From Pseudovibrio sp. Tun.PSC04-5.I4 (GTDB lineage: Bacteria; Pseudomonadota; Alphaproteobacteria; Rhizobiales; Stappiaceae), in NCBI RefSeq assembly GCF_900104145.1, contig NZ_FNLB01000006.1:2864501-2928500 (forward strand): a DNA stretch of 64,000 nt, read 5' to 3'. The position numbers and the translations under genes were made by a program. Under the pieces are notes generated by a model. The model saw nothing but the letters and a program-made list of their open reading frames with translations. It did no database searches and was not told where the DNA came from. Shown here piece by piece: positions 44,101-53,598 of this stretch (positions within the stretch are counted from its first letter, which is position 1; each line of letters begins with the position of its first letter).

Positions 44101-45414
44101 CTATTCCCGCATAGCATGGGCGATCTGGTCCATCATCGGCTTCATGAGGTACGAAATTACTGTTCGTTCTTCTGTTTTCACAAAAGCTTCGACCGGCATT
44201 CCGGGTACGAGCCTGTTTTCACCCAGCTTATCGATCTCGCTTTCCGAAATAACCAGCTTTGCCATATAGAAGCTCAGGCCCGTCTTGGGATCCTCCAAAA
44301 GGTCAGGAGAGATGGTTTTCAGCCTTGCCTTCAATTCCGGAGTTGTACGTTGATCAAAATTAGGTAAGCGGATCGTCGCAATCTGGTTCGGGTACAGTTG
44401 ATCGACATCGATAGGCTGCACCTGCGCTTCAACAATTAGTATGTCATCTCGAGGTACGATCTGCATTAGCAACTCACCAGAGGCGATAACGCCGCCGATG
44501 GTATGAATAGTTAATCCATGAACAGTACCGGACTGAGGAGACTTGATGTCCATACGCATTAACTGGTCCTGAGCGGCAATTTTCTTTTCTTCCAGTTGAG
44601 AAACTTCTGCGCGCACGTCCTGAAGACGCTCAAGCGTTTTGGACATTACCTCTTCTTCAATCTGAAGAATCTGAATGTTACGCTCTGCGATTGCCTCTTC
44701 TGTCCTCGCGATCTGCGCAATAAAGTCGCCGTATTCACCCTGAAGTTTGGTTTTCTCACGCATCAATCCAGTTACGCGAGATTCTGTAACAAGCCTTTTC
44801 TTGAGCAACTTATTAAGGTCTGCCAATTCACCATCGATCAGTCTGATTTCAATTTTTTTTGCTTCACGCTGCTGAGTGAGCCCATCAATTTGCTTATGGT
44901 ACTGATTTATCTGAGCTCGCATCTGGTTCTGTCGGCCAGATAGATTTTTGTTATTCGCGGCCATCATTCTGCGTTGGCCTTCCTGAATGGTCTTCAATAC
45001 CTGAGAATGCTCGTTATTTTCGGCTCTAGAGGCAAACAGGATTTCGTCTGCACCATCTCGTTCTGCGGTCAGCCGTGCTTCCTGAGAATAAAGGTTATCC
45101 AACTGCTTGGTGACGACTGCCAGATTGGCTCGGGTGACGGTGTCTTCCAAACTGATAAGTATCTCGCCGATTTCCACGCTGTCACCATCCGTCACCATAA
45201 TGTTACGGACAATGCCACCTTCCTGATGCTGCACTTGCTTGGTGCTCGTTTCGACCACAATAGTGCCGGGAGCGATCACTGCTCCTGAGATTTGCATCAA
45301 GCCACCCCAAAGACCAACGCCACCCACAAGAATGACAGCAAGGGCACTGGCTGCGATGAGATGGAAACGAATACTGCCTTTGAGTTCTTGGTCACTATCT
45401 GAATGGTCGAACAT
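44101..45414 (-). CDS. Type I secretion membrane fusion protein (HlyD/PrsE family)
   Basis: A 437-residue periplasmic adaptor. One N-terminal membrane helix (HLIAASALAVILVGGVGLW) is followed by a lipoyl/beta-barrel segment, a long coiled coil (about residues 95-290), and a C-terminal HlyD signature region ending in VPGMPVEAFVKTEERTVISYL. It would connect the ABC exporter to an outer-membrane TolC channel, which is not encoded here. Its ATG overlaps the exporter stop (TGATG). Confidence 0.9.
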   Translation of the reverse strand: MFDHSDSDQELKGSIRFHLIAASALAVILVGGVGLWGGLMQISGAVIAPGTIVVETSTKQVQHQEGGIVRNIMVTDGDSVEIGEILISLEDTVTRANLAVVTKQLDNLYSQEARLTAERDGADEILFASRAENNEHSQVLKTIQEGQRRMMAANNKNLSGRQNQMRAQINQYHKQIDGLTQQREAKKIEIRLIDGELADLNKLLKKRLVTESRVTGLMREKTKLQGEYGDFIAQIARTEEAIAERNIQILQIEEEVMSKTLERLQDVRAEVSQLEEKKIAAQDQLMRMDIKSPQSGTVHGLTIHTIGGVIASGELLMQIVPRDDILIVEAQVQPIDVDQLYPNQIATIRLPNFDQRTTPELKARLKTISPDLLEDPKTGLSFYMAKLVISESEIDKLGENRLVPGMPVEAFVKTEERTVISYLMKPMMDQIAHAMRE

Positions 45415-47168
45415 CAGGCGGCTCCTTGTTTTCGGGGAGCATCTGCTCGAGGCACGTTTGCCACGTGCGGCGTTTGGACAGGTACAACGAGCTGCTTCAT
45501 AACTTCGTCTCGTGGACCATATGCGACCTGACGCCCTTCATTGAGGATCAGGACTTTATCGACTGCGGCAATGGCACTGGACCGGTGTGCGATCACAACA
45601 ACAACCTTGCCTCTGCTTCTCATCAGTTTGATGGCATGGGTCAGGCAGGCTTCCCCCTCGGAGTCGAGGTTGGAGTTGGGTTCATCCAACACAATGAGGA
45701 ATGGTTCACCATACATAGCGCGGGCGAGGGCAACCCGTTGTCGTTGACCTCCCGACAAAGCAAAACCGGCCGTTCCAATGACGGTATTGTATCCTTCCGG
45801 CAAGCTGGTGATGAAATCATGCACACTTGCGATTTTTGCCGCTTCGATAACATCCTCTGGATTAGCATTTTGTTTGAAACGAGAGATATTTTCGGCAACG
45901 GTCCCATCGAACAGCTGAATATCCTGCGGCAGATAGCCTACAAACTCTCCGACGCGCTCTGAAGTCCAATGATCCAACTCAGACCCATCGAACCGGATTG
46001 AGCCTGCTAGTGCGTTGGTGATGCCAACAATAGCACGGGACAATGTAGATTTTCCGGAGCCAGATTTTCCGATGATACCAAGGCCTTCACCGGCAGAAAG
46101 TTCAATATTAACACCTTGAACGAATGGCTGACGAAGACCGACAGGGCCACAGGCCACGCCTTCCAACTCTATGCGTTGATGTGGTAAAGGCAGTTCCATC
46201 ACATTGCTGGTGTCTTTCTTATTATCGATGACCTTCCTCAGGCGAGCCAGTCCTTGTCGGGCCGCAATAAAGCCCTTCCATTGAGAAACAGCTTGCTCAA
46301 CAGGTGCCAAGGCACGGGACGTCATGATTGAAGATGCAATCATCACACCTGATGTCACCTCTTGCTGGATCACCAGCCAAGCTCCCATTCCGAGCATCGC
46401 GGATTGCAAGACAAAACGGAATGTTTTGACGATGGTTGAAAACATAGCTGACCTATCAGCAGATTTTCGTTGTTTAACCAGATATGCGTCATTGCCCTGA
46501 TGCCAACGGGTCTTCATCGTATGCATCATTCCCATCGCCTGCACCACTTCAGCGTTGGCACGGCTCGCTTCTACGATGGATGCGCGACGGTTGGTTTCAG
46601 CTGCGGCTTCTGAAGCTGGTTTGCGAGACGTGAATTCGTTGAGGGTTACCAGTAAACACATGACCACTGCCCCTCCAATTGCCATCAGGCCCAATAATGG
46701 ATGGAAGAGATATACAATGCCAAAATACAACGGCATCCAAGGCAAATCGAAAATCGCTGAAGGACCGGGGCCTGACAAGAAATTGCGAACCTGATCCAAA
46801 TCCTGAACCGGACGAATCTTCGCGCCTTTAGGGCCAAGGATCAACGGCAGATTTGTTGATATCTCATAGGTTACGCCTGACAATTGAGCATCTACTCGTT
46901 GTCCTAAACGAGATAAAACGCGGCCACGTACCGTTTCAAGAATTCCATAGAACAGAAATAAAGAGCCGACGAGCGTCGCCAAAACAACAAGCGTTGGAAC
47001 CGACCCGCTTGCCAAAACCCGATCATAAACCTGAAGCATAAACAGCGGCCCTGTCAGCATCAGAATATTTAGGAGCATGCTAACACCACCGACTCCAACC
47101 AATGCAGACCGTAGTGAACTGAATGCTTCTGTAATAACGGACTCTTTTTGTTTGGGGCCGTTGTGCAC
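45414..47168 (-). CDS. Type I secretion ABC exporter (PrsD family)
   Basis: A 584-residue fusion of a membrane domain (about residues 20-310) and an ATPase domain. Walker A is GKSGSGKSTLSR, signature ALSGGQRQRVALARAM and Walker B FLIVLDEPNSNLD. No N-terminal C39 peptidase domain is present, so the substrate is exported by a C-terminal signal. The start is GTG 47168 with GGGAG seven bases upstream. The large protein encoded just upstream is the obvious substrate. Confidence 0.92.
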   Translation of the reverse strand: MHNGPKQKESVITEAFSSLRSALVGVGGVSMLLNILMLTGPLFMLQVYDRVLASGSVPTLVVLATLVGSLFLFYGILETVRGRVLSRLGQRVDAQLSGVTYEISTNLPLILGPKGAKIRPVQDLDQVRNFLSGPGPSAIFDLPWMPLYFGIVYLFHPLLGLMAIGGAVVMCLLVTLNEFTSRKPASEAAAETNRRASIVEASRANAEVVQAMGMMHTMKTRWHQGNDAYLVKQRKSADRSAMFSTIVKTFRFVLQSAMLGMGAWLVIQQEVTSGVMIASSIMTSRALAPVEQAVSQWKGFIAARQGLARLRKVIDNKKDTSNVMELPLPHQRIELEGVACGPVGLRQPFVQGVNIELSAGEGLGIIGKSGSGKSTLSRAIVGITNALAGSIRFDGSELDHWTSERVGEFVGYLPQDIQLFDGTVAENISRFKQNANPEDVIEAAKIASVHDFITSLPEGYNTVIGTAGFALSGGQRQRVALARAMYGEPFLIVLDEPNSNLDSEGEACLTHAIKLMRSRGKVVVVIAHRSSAIAAVDKVLILNEGRQVAYGPRDEVMKQLVVPVQTPHVANVPRADAPRKQGAA

Positions 47169-47207
47169 AAGCTTTCTCCCAGTATTTATTAGGAAATCAA
47201 AGCAAAG

Positions 47208-47236
47208 GCTCCCTCCAGCTTTAAACTGGAGGGAGC
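47208..47236 (-). other. Hairpin between secreted protein and exporter genes
   Basis: Perfect 11-bp GC-rich arms (47208-47218 with 47226-47236) lie 22 bases after the stop of the large gene. On the leftward strand the following sequence is only moderately T-rich, so partial termination or message protection is likely. Confidence 0.65.
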
Positions 47237-47258
47237 AATTTTAAAGTTGTGAGGTTTG

Positions 47259-50200
47259 TTAGATCAAACCATCATCCTGATGGATGGTGTTTACTTGATC
47301 CACAACACCGCCTTCTCCTATAACAACCGTATCGTAGCTATCTGCCTCGAAGTTGGCTGCAGTGAGATCGTCAACACTGATGCCGTTCAAAGTGTAGGTG
47401 TGGCCACCATTGTTCAGAACTTCGATAACGACGCCGTTGCCTTCATCAGAGATCTGGACTTGCGATGCGTCCAGATTTCCAAAGTCGATGGTATCTGATG
47501 CTGGGTTGAAGTCAGGGATGACTTCCTGAGCAGCCCAATCCCAGCTAATTTCAACGGTATCACCACCGATTGCACCATTGGACTGAGCAATGGTTGCGGC
47601 CAATTGCTCCGCCAGTTCAGGTGCTGCTGGGGCTGGTGGCGCAGGTTGAGCGGCTTCTTGTGCCTCTGCTGCCGCAGCAACTTCAATCGGAGCTCCGTCC
47701 ACACGAGTATTTGTCGTTGAAGCGGCGTCCGGATTGTCCATATTCGCTTCTGGTTGTTCCTGAGCGAAGATGGAATTTGCATCGACAGGTGGTGGTCCTG
47801 CACTAGCTTCCGCTAGGTTGTCAGCATTGGCCAACAAATCATCTATCTTGACCTGCGCTGCGGCATCATTTGCAATGATGCTGTTTGCAACCAGATCAGC
47901 GACCGCAATGCCTACCAACAGAAGCGTTCTGCCACCATTTCCTGGCAAGGTAAACTGGACGCCTTTGTCCGTTTGTTCGACCTCGAACTGAGCACCACCG
48001 ATCCAACCCAGATTAACTGTATCCTGTTCTGGGTTGAAGCCTTCGACAACTTCTTGCTTGCCCCACTGCCAATCCAATAAGAACTCTATCGGAGCACCAT
48101 CACCTGGCTCTACCGGATCTACTATTGGGTCAACGGGTTCTGGATCTGGCGTCGGGTCAGGGTCTGGCGTTGGATCTACAACTGGAGGCTCTGTTACCTC
48201 ACCATTCAGTAGATCAAGAATTTCCTGCAATGCTGAAGGATCTTTGATATCAAAGTTATCCGGGCTCAAATCATCAAGGAACACGCCTTCCAACAGAAGT
48301 GTCTGACCGCCATTGGACGGCAAAGAAATCACCAAACCATCATCAGTTTCAGTGAATTCGAGCTGATCTCCGCTGATCCAACCAATACTCACTTTATCTT
48401 CGGATGGATCGAAGTTGGTGATTACGTTGTTTTCACCCCATGCCCATGTGAACGCGACATTTCCATCGGCCGGAACCAATCCTGGAACACCAGTGCCGGG
48501 ATCTACCGGATCAACTGGGTCAACTGGGTCAATCGGATCCACTGGGTCGACAGGGTCAACCGGATTCGTGGGATCTGTTGGGCCAAAGTCGCCCGGTCTT
48601 GTCTGATAGCCGTCTGTTGTGTCACCAGCTGGTGCTTCAGGAGTCAGCAGACCTTCACGGCTGACAAGTGTCACTTTCTCCTGATCGAAACCAAATGGCA
48701 CTTCGAGGTTATCTTCAATCACCTGATCGTGGTGGAATTCAAGCTGTCCGGGAACCAGATCATCCAAGGAGATACCTTCGATAAGCAAGCTCTGGCCACT
48801 TGGCAGGGTTGAGATTAACAAACCATCATCCGTATCGTCTACAGACAACCGCTCACGCGTTCCGTAGTACAGGAAGCTGATTTTCATGGTTGCGGGGTCG
48901 AAATCTGAAACGACCTCATGGACGCCGTACTCATGTGAGCGGACATACACGGTATCGTCTTCCCGTGGACCAACACCCTGTTCCCAGGAGATCACGCCTC
49001 CCATGTCTTGGCGTAAATGCTCATTCCCAACAACCCCGAAATCTGAGATGTCGACGTCCTCGAACGTTACACCCTGCACGATTTGTGCAGCAGAACTCCA
49101 AGGACTATCAATTACGATCTCACCAGACGGTGCTTTGGAACCGACCAGACCATGCACGGAGCTTCCACCGAAGTCGATTTCATCCGTTTCAGGATTAAAG
49201 CCCACGATGTCGTCTGCATTGACATCCGCACGGAATTTTGAGCCGCCCTGTTCTGTCTCACCCGTGATTGTTGGTGGATTGGAACCATCATTATCGTAAA
49301 TTAGCTCATACCCGCCGCCCTGGCCGGGATCGGGCTGCTCAACAGTTTCACCAATTGCGGCAACAACCTCGTTAAAGGCTGATTCTTCAGCAACGGAGAA
49401 GTTCGCCAAAGAAAGGTCTGCCAGCGATACACCTTGGAAGATGGTCGTGGAGAGGATGTTCCCGACTACATCTGTAATCACGACACGGACTGTTTGGCCG
49501 AGCGCATCGCCGCTTTCCTCAAAGATTTCAAACTGCTCGCCAGTCACACCTTCCAAAATGTGAATCATATCTGTCGATGGATCGAACTCAGCAACAACCT
49601 GTGATTCACTTTCAAGGCCGAGCATAAACATCTCGCCGCCATGATCATGATCGTGACCATCATCCCCATCATCCCCATCACCCGGATCGACCGGAGGTGT
49701 TACATCACCGTCGCCTGGATCAACTGGGTCAACGGGGTCTGTTGTGTCAACAGGGTCTACTGGAGCTGTATTCTCGCCAATCAAGCTACGGATTTTTTCA
49801 GCTGCTGATGCATCCTGAATTGAGAAGTTACTTGGAGATAAGTCTGCCAGCGCGACGCCTGCCAGAAGCAAGGTTTGTCCGCCATTGGACGGAATGGAGA
49901 AGAGAACGCCTTCTGGTGTGTCTGTAATATCCAACTGATCACTACTGATCCAGTCCACAAAGATCACGCCGTCTTCGGTGTCGAAGTCGTCAACCACATC
50001 CTGTTCGCCAAAGGACCATGTGACTACAACGTCTGCGTCTTCCATTGGAACACCAACACCTGGAAGGGCGCCATCCACGCCTTCATCGCCGGTCAGTCGA
50101 TCCTGATAATAATCAATTGCGTCGTCCACGGACGGGCTGTCAAATCCGCCAAACTGTTCTACGTACTGCAGGATAGACGTTCCGTATTCATCCTGTGATA

Positions 50201-50801
50201 CGTTGCCACCTTGCAAGAGAGCCAATGTTCCGAAAGCGCCGCGCAAATGAGCTGCTGCTAGAATACCGGTTAGTGTGAGGGCTACGCTAACCTGTTCTCC
50301 GCCTTGCTCGTAACTAAAGGTTTCACCGATGAAATCATCCAGTGTTTGTCCGCTGTTAGATAAGCCATTTTCAATAATTTGGAGGTTGTAACCAAAAGCT
50401 TCCTGAATAGCGACTTCCTGAACTTCAGGTGTCTTGAAATCGTCGAGGGAGTTTGCGCCGTTTTTACCGGTCCATGTGCCGTCCCAAGTATTGGTAGCTG
50501 CACCATTACCGTAGAAGACATCGTCATCGTAATAACCCAGGTCGATAAGCAGCGCTTCACCAAACTGATAGCCAACAAACCCAAGTGAGTTCGTGGAGCG
50601 ATAGGACATCGCATTCCACTGGTCGTCCGTCAAATCGCCCCAAGTTTCCGCTTCCGGGTAGAATTCTTGTGCAGTACCGCCTGCCCACTCGGTGAGCTGC
50701 CAATCCTGAATTACGCCGTCGTTGTATCTTTCGCGATCCCAACCGGATTCAAAAGCCCGCAATGCGTCACGAAATTCCTGATATGTGCCACGATTACCCA
50801 T
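47259..50801 (-). CDS. Large modular protein, predicted type I secretion substrate
   Basis: An acidic 1180-residue protein without signal peptide. Residues 1-240 form a separate domain: FESGWDRERY (Glu18), GYQFGEALLIDLGYY (77-91) and LAAAHLRGAFG resemble the lysozyme/transglycosylase-like heads of some alphaproteobacterial secreted proteins. Then come about seven copies of an 80-90 residue module. Four are clear (about 256-340, 790-865, 908-985, 1080-1160), with pattern W-x-F/W-G, F-x-P-x-x-D, P-S-N-G-G-Q-T and L-x-D-L; three are divergent. Modules are joined by Pro/Asp linkers (DPVDPVDP) and one His/Asp-rich linker (373-390). I see no classic RTX nonapeptides. The exporter and adaptor follow in the same operon. 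Enzymatic activity is unproven. ATG 50801 follows GAGGG. Confidence 0.8.
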   Translation of the reverse strand: MGNRGTYQEFRDALRAFESGWDRERYNDGVIQDWQLTEWAGGTAQEFYPEAETWGDLTDDQWNAMSYRSTNSLGFVGYQFGEALLIDLGYYDDDVFYGNGAATNTWDGTWTGKNGANSLDDFKTPEVQEVAIQEAFGYNLQIIENGLSNSGQTLDDFIGETFSYEQGGEQVSVALTLTGILAAAHLRGAFGTLALLQGGNVSQDEYGTSILQYVEQFGGFDSPSVDDAIDYYQDRLTGDEGVDGALPGVGVPMEDADVVVTWSFGEQDVVDDFDTEDGVIFVDWISSDQLDITDTPEGVLFSIPSNGGQTLLLAGVALADLSPSNFSIQDASAAEKIRSLIGENTAPVDPVDTTDPVDPVDPGDGDVTPPVDPGDGDDGDDGHDHDHGGEMFMLGLESESQVVAEFDPSTDMIHILEGVTGEQFEIFEESGDALGQTVRVVITDVVGNILSTTIFQGVSLADLSLANFSVAEESAFNEVVAAIGETVEQPDPGQGGGYELIYDNDGSNPPTITGETEQGGSKFRADVNADDIVGFNPETDEIDFGGSSVHGLVGSKAPSGEIVIDSPWSSAAQIVQGVTFEDVDISDFGVVGNEHLRQDMGGVISWEQGVGPREDDTVYVRSHEYGVHEVVSDFDPATMKISFLYYGTRERLSVDDTDDGLLISTLPSGQSLLIEGISLDDLVPGQLEFHHDQVIEDNLEVPFGFDQEKVTLVSREGLLTPEAPAGDTTDGYQTRPGDFGPTDPTNPVDPVDPVDPIDPVDPVDPVDPGTGVPGLVPADGNVAFTWAWGENNVITNFDPSEDKVSIGWISGDQLEFTETDDGLVISLPSNGGQTLLLEGVFLDDLSPDNFDIKDPSALQEILDLLNGEVTEPPVVDPTPDPDPTPDPEPVDPIVDPVEPGDGAPIEFLLDWQWGKQEVVEGFNPEQDTVNLGWIGGAQFEVEQTDKGVQFTLPGNGGRTLLLVGIAVADLVANSIIANDAAAQVKIDDLLANADNLAEASAGPPPVDANSIFAQEQPEANMDNPDAASTTNTRVDGAPIEVAAAAEAQEAAQPAPPAPAAPELAEQLAATIAQSNGAIGGDTVEISWDWAAQEVIPDFNPASDTIDFGNLDASQVQISDEGNGVVIEVLNNGGHTYTLNGISVDDLTAANFEADSYDTVVIGEGGVVDQVNTIHQDDGLI
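48499..48582. repeat. 9-bp tandem repeat encoding a Pro-Asp linker
   Basis: About nine imperfect copies of a 9-base unit (typical form TCAACTGGG) lie inside the large gene and encode repeated D-P-V triplets in residues about 745-768 of the linker. Copies vary mainly at third positions. Such arrays can change copy number. Confidence 0.75.
49717..49764. repeat. Second short 9-bp repeat encoding a Pro-Asp linker
   Basis: Four to five imperfect copies of the same 9-base unit, encoding D-P-V triplets in the linker after the first clear module (residues about 347-363). Confidence 0.6.
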
Positions 50802-51429
50802 TATATTCCCTCAGTTTTTATTGAAAGCTGCCAGATGACTCCAGATCAATTGGAAAAAGCAAAATCACTTCCATCTGGTTGGCTAGCAAAGCCACTCTCG
50901 TTAAAACCGAACCCAGAGAACGATCTAAATGCACTGTATCAGCTCCCGGGTTTGGCTCCGCGGCTCTGATGTGCATTCGATTTTCTTCTGCGCTCGACAC
51001 CTTCAATTTTTCTGGAAATTGGGGCCAAATTTCGAAAGAAAAATGGGGGAATTGTTACGAAGGAATTTAGAAAAAAGCCGAGGATTCAATATTTTATGGC
51101 GCATTTGGTCGATTATTGAATCTCAAAAACTGGTTTTCCTCTATACTTATCATCACTTAAGTATTCTGCAGATATAGAAAGATAAATAGTACTTTATTGG
51201 CGTTTTTACTGCCTTATTTGCCTTATTTAGCTCTAATTACTTTAGGGTATGTACCTACAAATTCTTGTGTGGTTTTTCGATTTTTGAACCAAGTGAGTTG
51301 GCGAACACAGTCCAACCGCATTTGCTGAAGCAATCCCTGAAATGTCACCCGTATGCATTGCGAATTTTGTAGAGGTCAAATTTCGAGGAGAATTACTTTA
51401 TTGAAACAAAGGCATTCTAGGGGAACGCC
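50802..51429. other. AT-rich leader region of the secretion operon
   Basis: A 628-base gap with no credible gene of family type; several short frames start without ribosome sites. It should hold the leftward promoter of the secretion operon. Visible structure: an inverted repeat with 8-bp arms (51083-51090 with 51115-51122) and a direct repeat of TGCCTTATT near 51210-51230. I cannot place a promoter with confidence. Confidence 0.4.
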
Positions 51430-51645
51430 ATGGTTACAATCGCAGCTAGTATGGCGCTAGCTTTGTGTTTTTTGTCCATTGCTCTGGTGTTCGTCGCCGC
51501 AAAAAGCAAAATAGTGGGCCGGCGCACCATCGTCAGACCCACGTTGCGAAATAAAGATGATTTTCCTCTTCATCCACTCAACCTTCTCAGGGATGAAGAG
51601 AATAGGCCCAAAAGCCAGCGGCTAAAGAGCCGAGATGAGCGCTAA
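51430..51645 (+). CDS. Small single-helix membrane protein, hypothetical
   Basis: A 71-residue product. Residues 3-24 (TIAASMALALCFLSIALVFVAA) make one membrane helix, followed by a strongly basic tail. ATG 51430 has AGGGGAA upstream at workable distance. It is convergent with hmuV, whose stop is one base away. No family recognised; the evidence is only helix, ribosome site and fit between neighbours. Confidence 0.45.
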   Translation: MVTIAASMALALCFLSIALVFVAAKSKIVGRRTIVRPTLRNKDDFPLHPLNLLRDEENRPKSQRLKSRDER

Positions 51646-51646
51646 A

Positions 51647-52459
51647 TCACAACGGTCTAAGATCGGACCACGATTTACCTAGGTTCTGACCTTTGGCGAG
51701 ATGGCCCCATTTGGTTTCGAGCATCTGGTCACTGAGGTGATATACCGATCTCAACAAATCTGAGGTTACAACATCCTTAGGCGCCCCATGGGCTACCAAT
51801 TTTCCATGGTTTAAGACAAATACCTTATCTGCATAGACACAAGCCAGATCAATATCATGAAGCACGGCAACAACACCGCCGCCATCATTGGCATACCTGC
51901 GACCTGCCTCCAGAACGTCAATCTGGTGCTTTAGATCCAAACTGGCGGTTGGTTCATCCAAAAACAAATAGTTTGCAACACCCCCTTGTTGAGGCGACCA
52001 AACTTGACACAGCACGCGTGCCAGATGAACGCGCTGTTTCTCGCCGCCAGAAAGTTCCTGATAGAACCGTTGGAGATACGCCCCTAAACCAACGCGCCTT
52101 AAGGCCTCAACGACGCGTGAACGCAGCTCATTTTCACCTAGGCCGTGCGCGCCTGCCAGCACCCCCAACATCACGACCTCCTCAACCGAAAACGGAAAAG
52201 AGAGTTGCGAGTTTTGCGGCAAAACTGCACGACGACTTGCAAGATCAACTGGAGGGATATCCCGAATAGAGGTCCCATCTAGTGTTACCGAGCCCGCAGA
52301 CAGCTTCAAGTCTCCTGTCAGGCATTTCATCAGTGTCGACTTACCAGCACCGTTGGGGCCAATAATAACTGTCAGCTCACCTGGGTTGCTTTGGAAATAC
52401 ACATCTTGCAGAAGCTTCTTCGGTCCTACACTAAAAGTCACATTCACTGCTTCGAGCAT
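51647..52459 (-). CDS. hmuV: Heme ABC transporter ATP-binding protein
   Basis: A 270-residue ATPase of the FecE/HmuV type: Walker A GPNGAGKSTLMK, signature ELSGGEKQRVHLARVL, Walker B LFLDEPTASLD. It powers heme import through HmuU. The frame is open to 52522, but ATG 52459 follows GAGGA and lies 7 bases after the hmuU stop. Confidence 0.9.
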   Translation of the reverse strand: MLEAVNVTFSVGPKKLLQDVYFQSNPGELTVIIGPNGAGKSTLMKCLTGDLKLSAGSVTLDGTSIRDIPPVDLASRRAVLPQNSQLSFPFSVEEVVMLGVLAGAHGLGENELRSRVVEALRRVGLGAYLQRFYQELSGGEKQRVHLARVLCQVWSPQQGGVANYLFLDEPTASLDLKHQIDVLEAGRRYANDGGGVVAVLHDIDLACVYADKVFVLNHGKLVAHGAPKDVVTSDLLRSVYHLSDQMLETKWGHLAKGQNLGKSWSDLRPL

Positions 52460-52466
52460 CTGGTCC

Positions 52467-53570
52467 TCACAACTGGAACTGGGTTTTGCGGCTAAGCAGA
52501 ATGGAAAGGAATACCGGTGCACCGATTACTGCTGTGATGATCCCAATTGGAAGCTCCGCAGGAGCAACAATGGTACGCGCGATCACATCAGCGGCTACCA
52601 GTAAAGATGCTCCGAGCAATGCACAGGATGGTAGGAGGAAGCGATGATCCGGCCCAATTAACATGCGCAACAGATGCGGTACGATAATTCCAACAAATCC
52701 AATCGCGCCAGCTGCTGCAACAGATGCCCCCGTGGCCCCAGCCACCAGCAGGATGATCAATCTTTTTAGCTGCTGCGTATTGAAGCCCAAGTGAAATGCT
52801 TCCGCTTCACCCAACAACAGGGCGTTCAAACCCTTTGCGGTGAAGGGAAGGGATATAAAAACAGCTAGTGCAAATGGAAGAGTGGCCCAAACCCGAGGCC
52901 AAGTGGAACTTCCAAGGCCACCCATGCTCCAGAACGTTAAATCTCTAAGTTCTTCATCAGTACTACCGAAGACAAGAAAACCTGTAACTGCTCCAGAGAG
53001 AGCTCCTAACGCGATCCCTGCCAGTAACATTGTTGAGATAGACGTCTGCCCGCGACGCGTTGAAATTTTGTAGAGTAGGGCGGTTGTGACGACACCACCA
53101 ACGAAGGCTCCCCATGGCAGCAGATAGACTGAATATCCATCCAACACCCATGCAGGAAGAGAAGCAGAGAGTGTGATGACACAAACTGCTGCCAACGCCG
53201 AGCCAGATGAAACGCCAACGAGACCGGGATCTGCTAGGGGATTGCGAAACAACCCCTGCATCATGGCACCGGATGCAGCTAACGCAGCGCCCACTAGGCC
53301 ACCCAACAAGGTGCGTGGCATACGAATGTCCATCAGCACCACTTTTTCGCGAAGAGAAAGGGCTCTGGCATCATCCAGAAGCCAATAGCGAATTGCTCCG
53401 AAAATATGCTGGAATGACACTTCTGTTGGCCCAACAGCCAAAGAAATCACACATATAATCAGCAGCAAACCACTCAACGCACGAATGGAATATTGCTGAC
53501 AAATCTCTCTGTTTGTTTTTGCGGTATCCCGCTGCTGTCTGTAGGCATCCGGAAGTGTCATTTCACTCAT
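52467..53570 (-). CDS. hmuU: Heme ABC transporter permease
   Basis: A 367-residue FecCD-family permease with about nine to ten helices. The blocks RMPRTLLGGLVGAALAASG, GLFRNPLADPGLVGVSSG and IGFVGIIVPHLLRMLIGPDH are diagnostic of the family. It moves heme across the inner membrane. ATG 53570 is chosen; ATG 53561 also has a plausible ribosome site. Confidence 0.9.
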   Translation of the reverse strand: MSEMTLPDAYRQQRDTAKTNREICQQYSIRALSGLLLIICVISLAVGPTEVSFQHIFGAIRYWLLDDARALSLREKVVLMDIRMPRTLLGGLVGAALAASGAMMQGLFRNPLADPGLVGVSSGSALAAVCVITLSASLPAWVLDGYSVYLLPWGAFVGGVVTTALLYKISTRRGQTSISTMLLAGIALGALSGAVTGFLVFGSTDEELRDLTFWSMGGLGSSTWPRVWATLPFALAVFISLPFTAKGLNALLLGEAEAFHLGFNTQQLKRLIILLVAGATGASVAAAGAIGFVGIIVPHLLRMLIGPDHRFLLPSCALLGASLLVAADVIARTIVAPAELPIGIITAVIGAPVFLSILLSRKTQFQL

Positions 53571-53598
53571 TGCATCCACACCCTTGGTATTGAGAGGT

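Noticed and set aside
48499..48582. CRISPR array
   Set aside because: The repeated units are 9 bases long, contiguous and in frame inside a coding sequence, with no spacers.
47259..50801. RTX adhesin with GGxGxDxUx calcium repeats
   Set aside because: No nonapeptide arrays are present; repeats are 80-90 residue modules and Pro/Asp linkers, so I call only a type I substrate.
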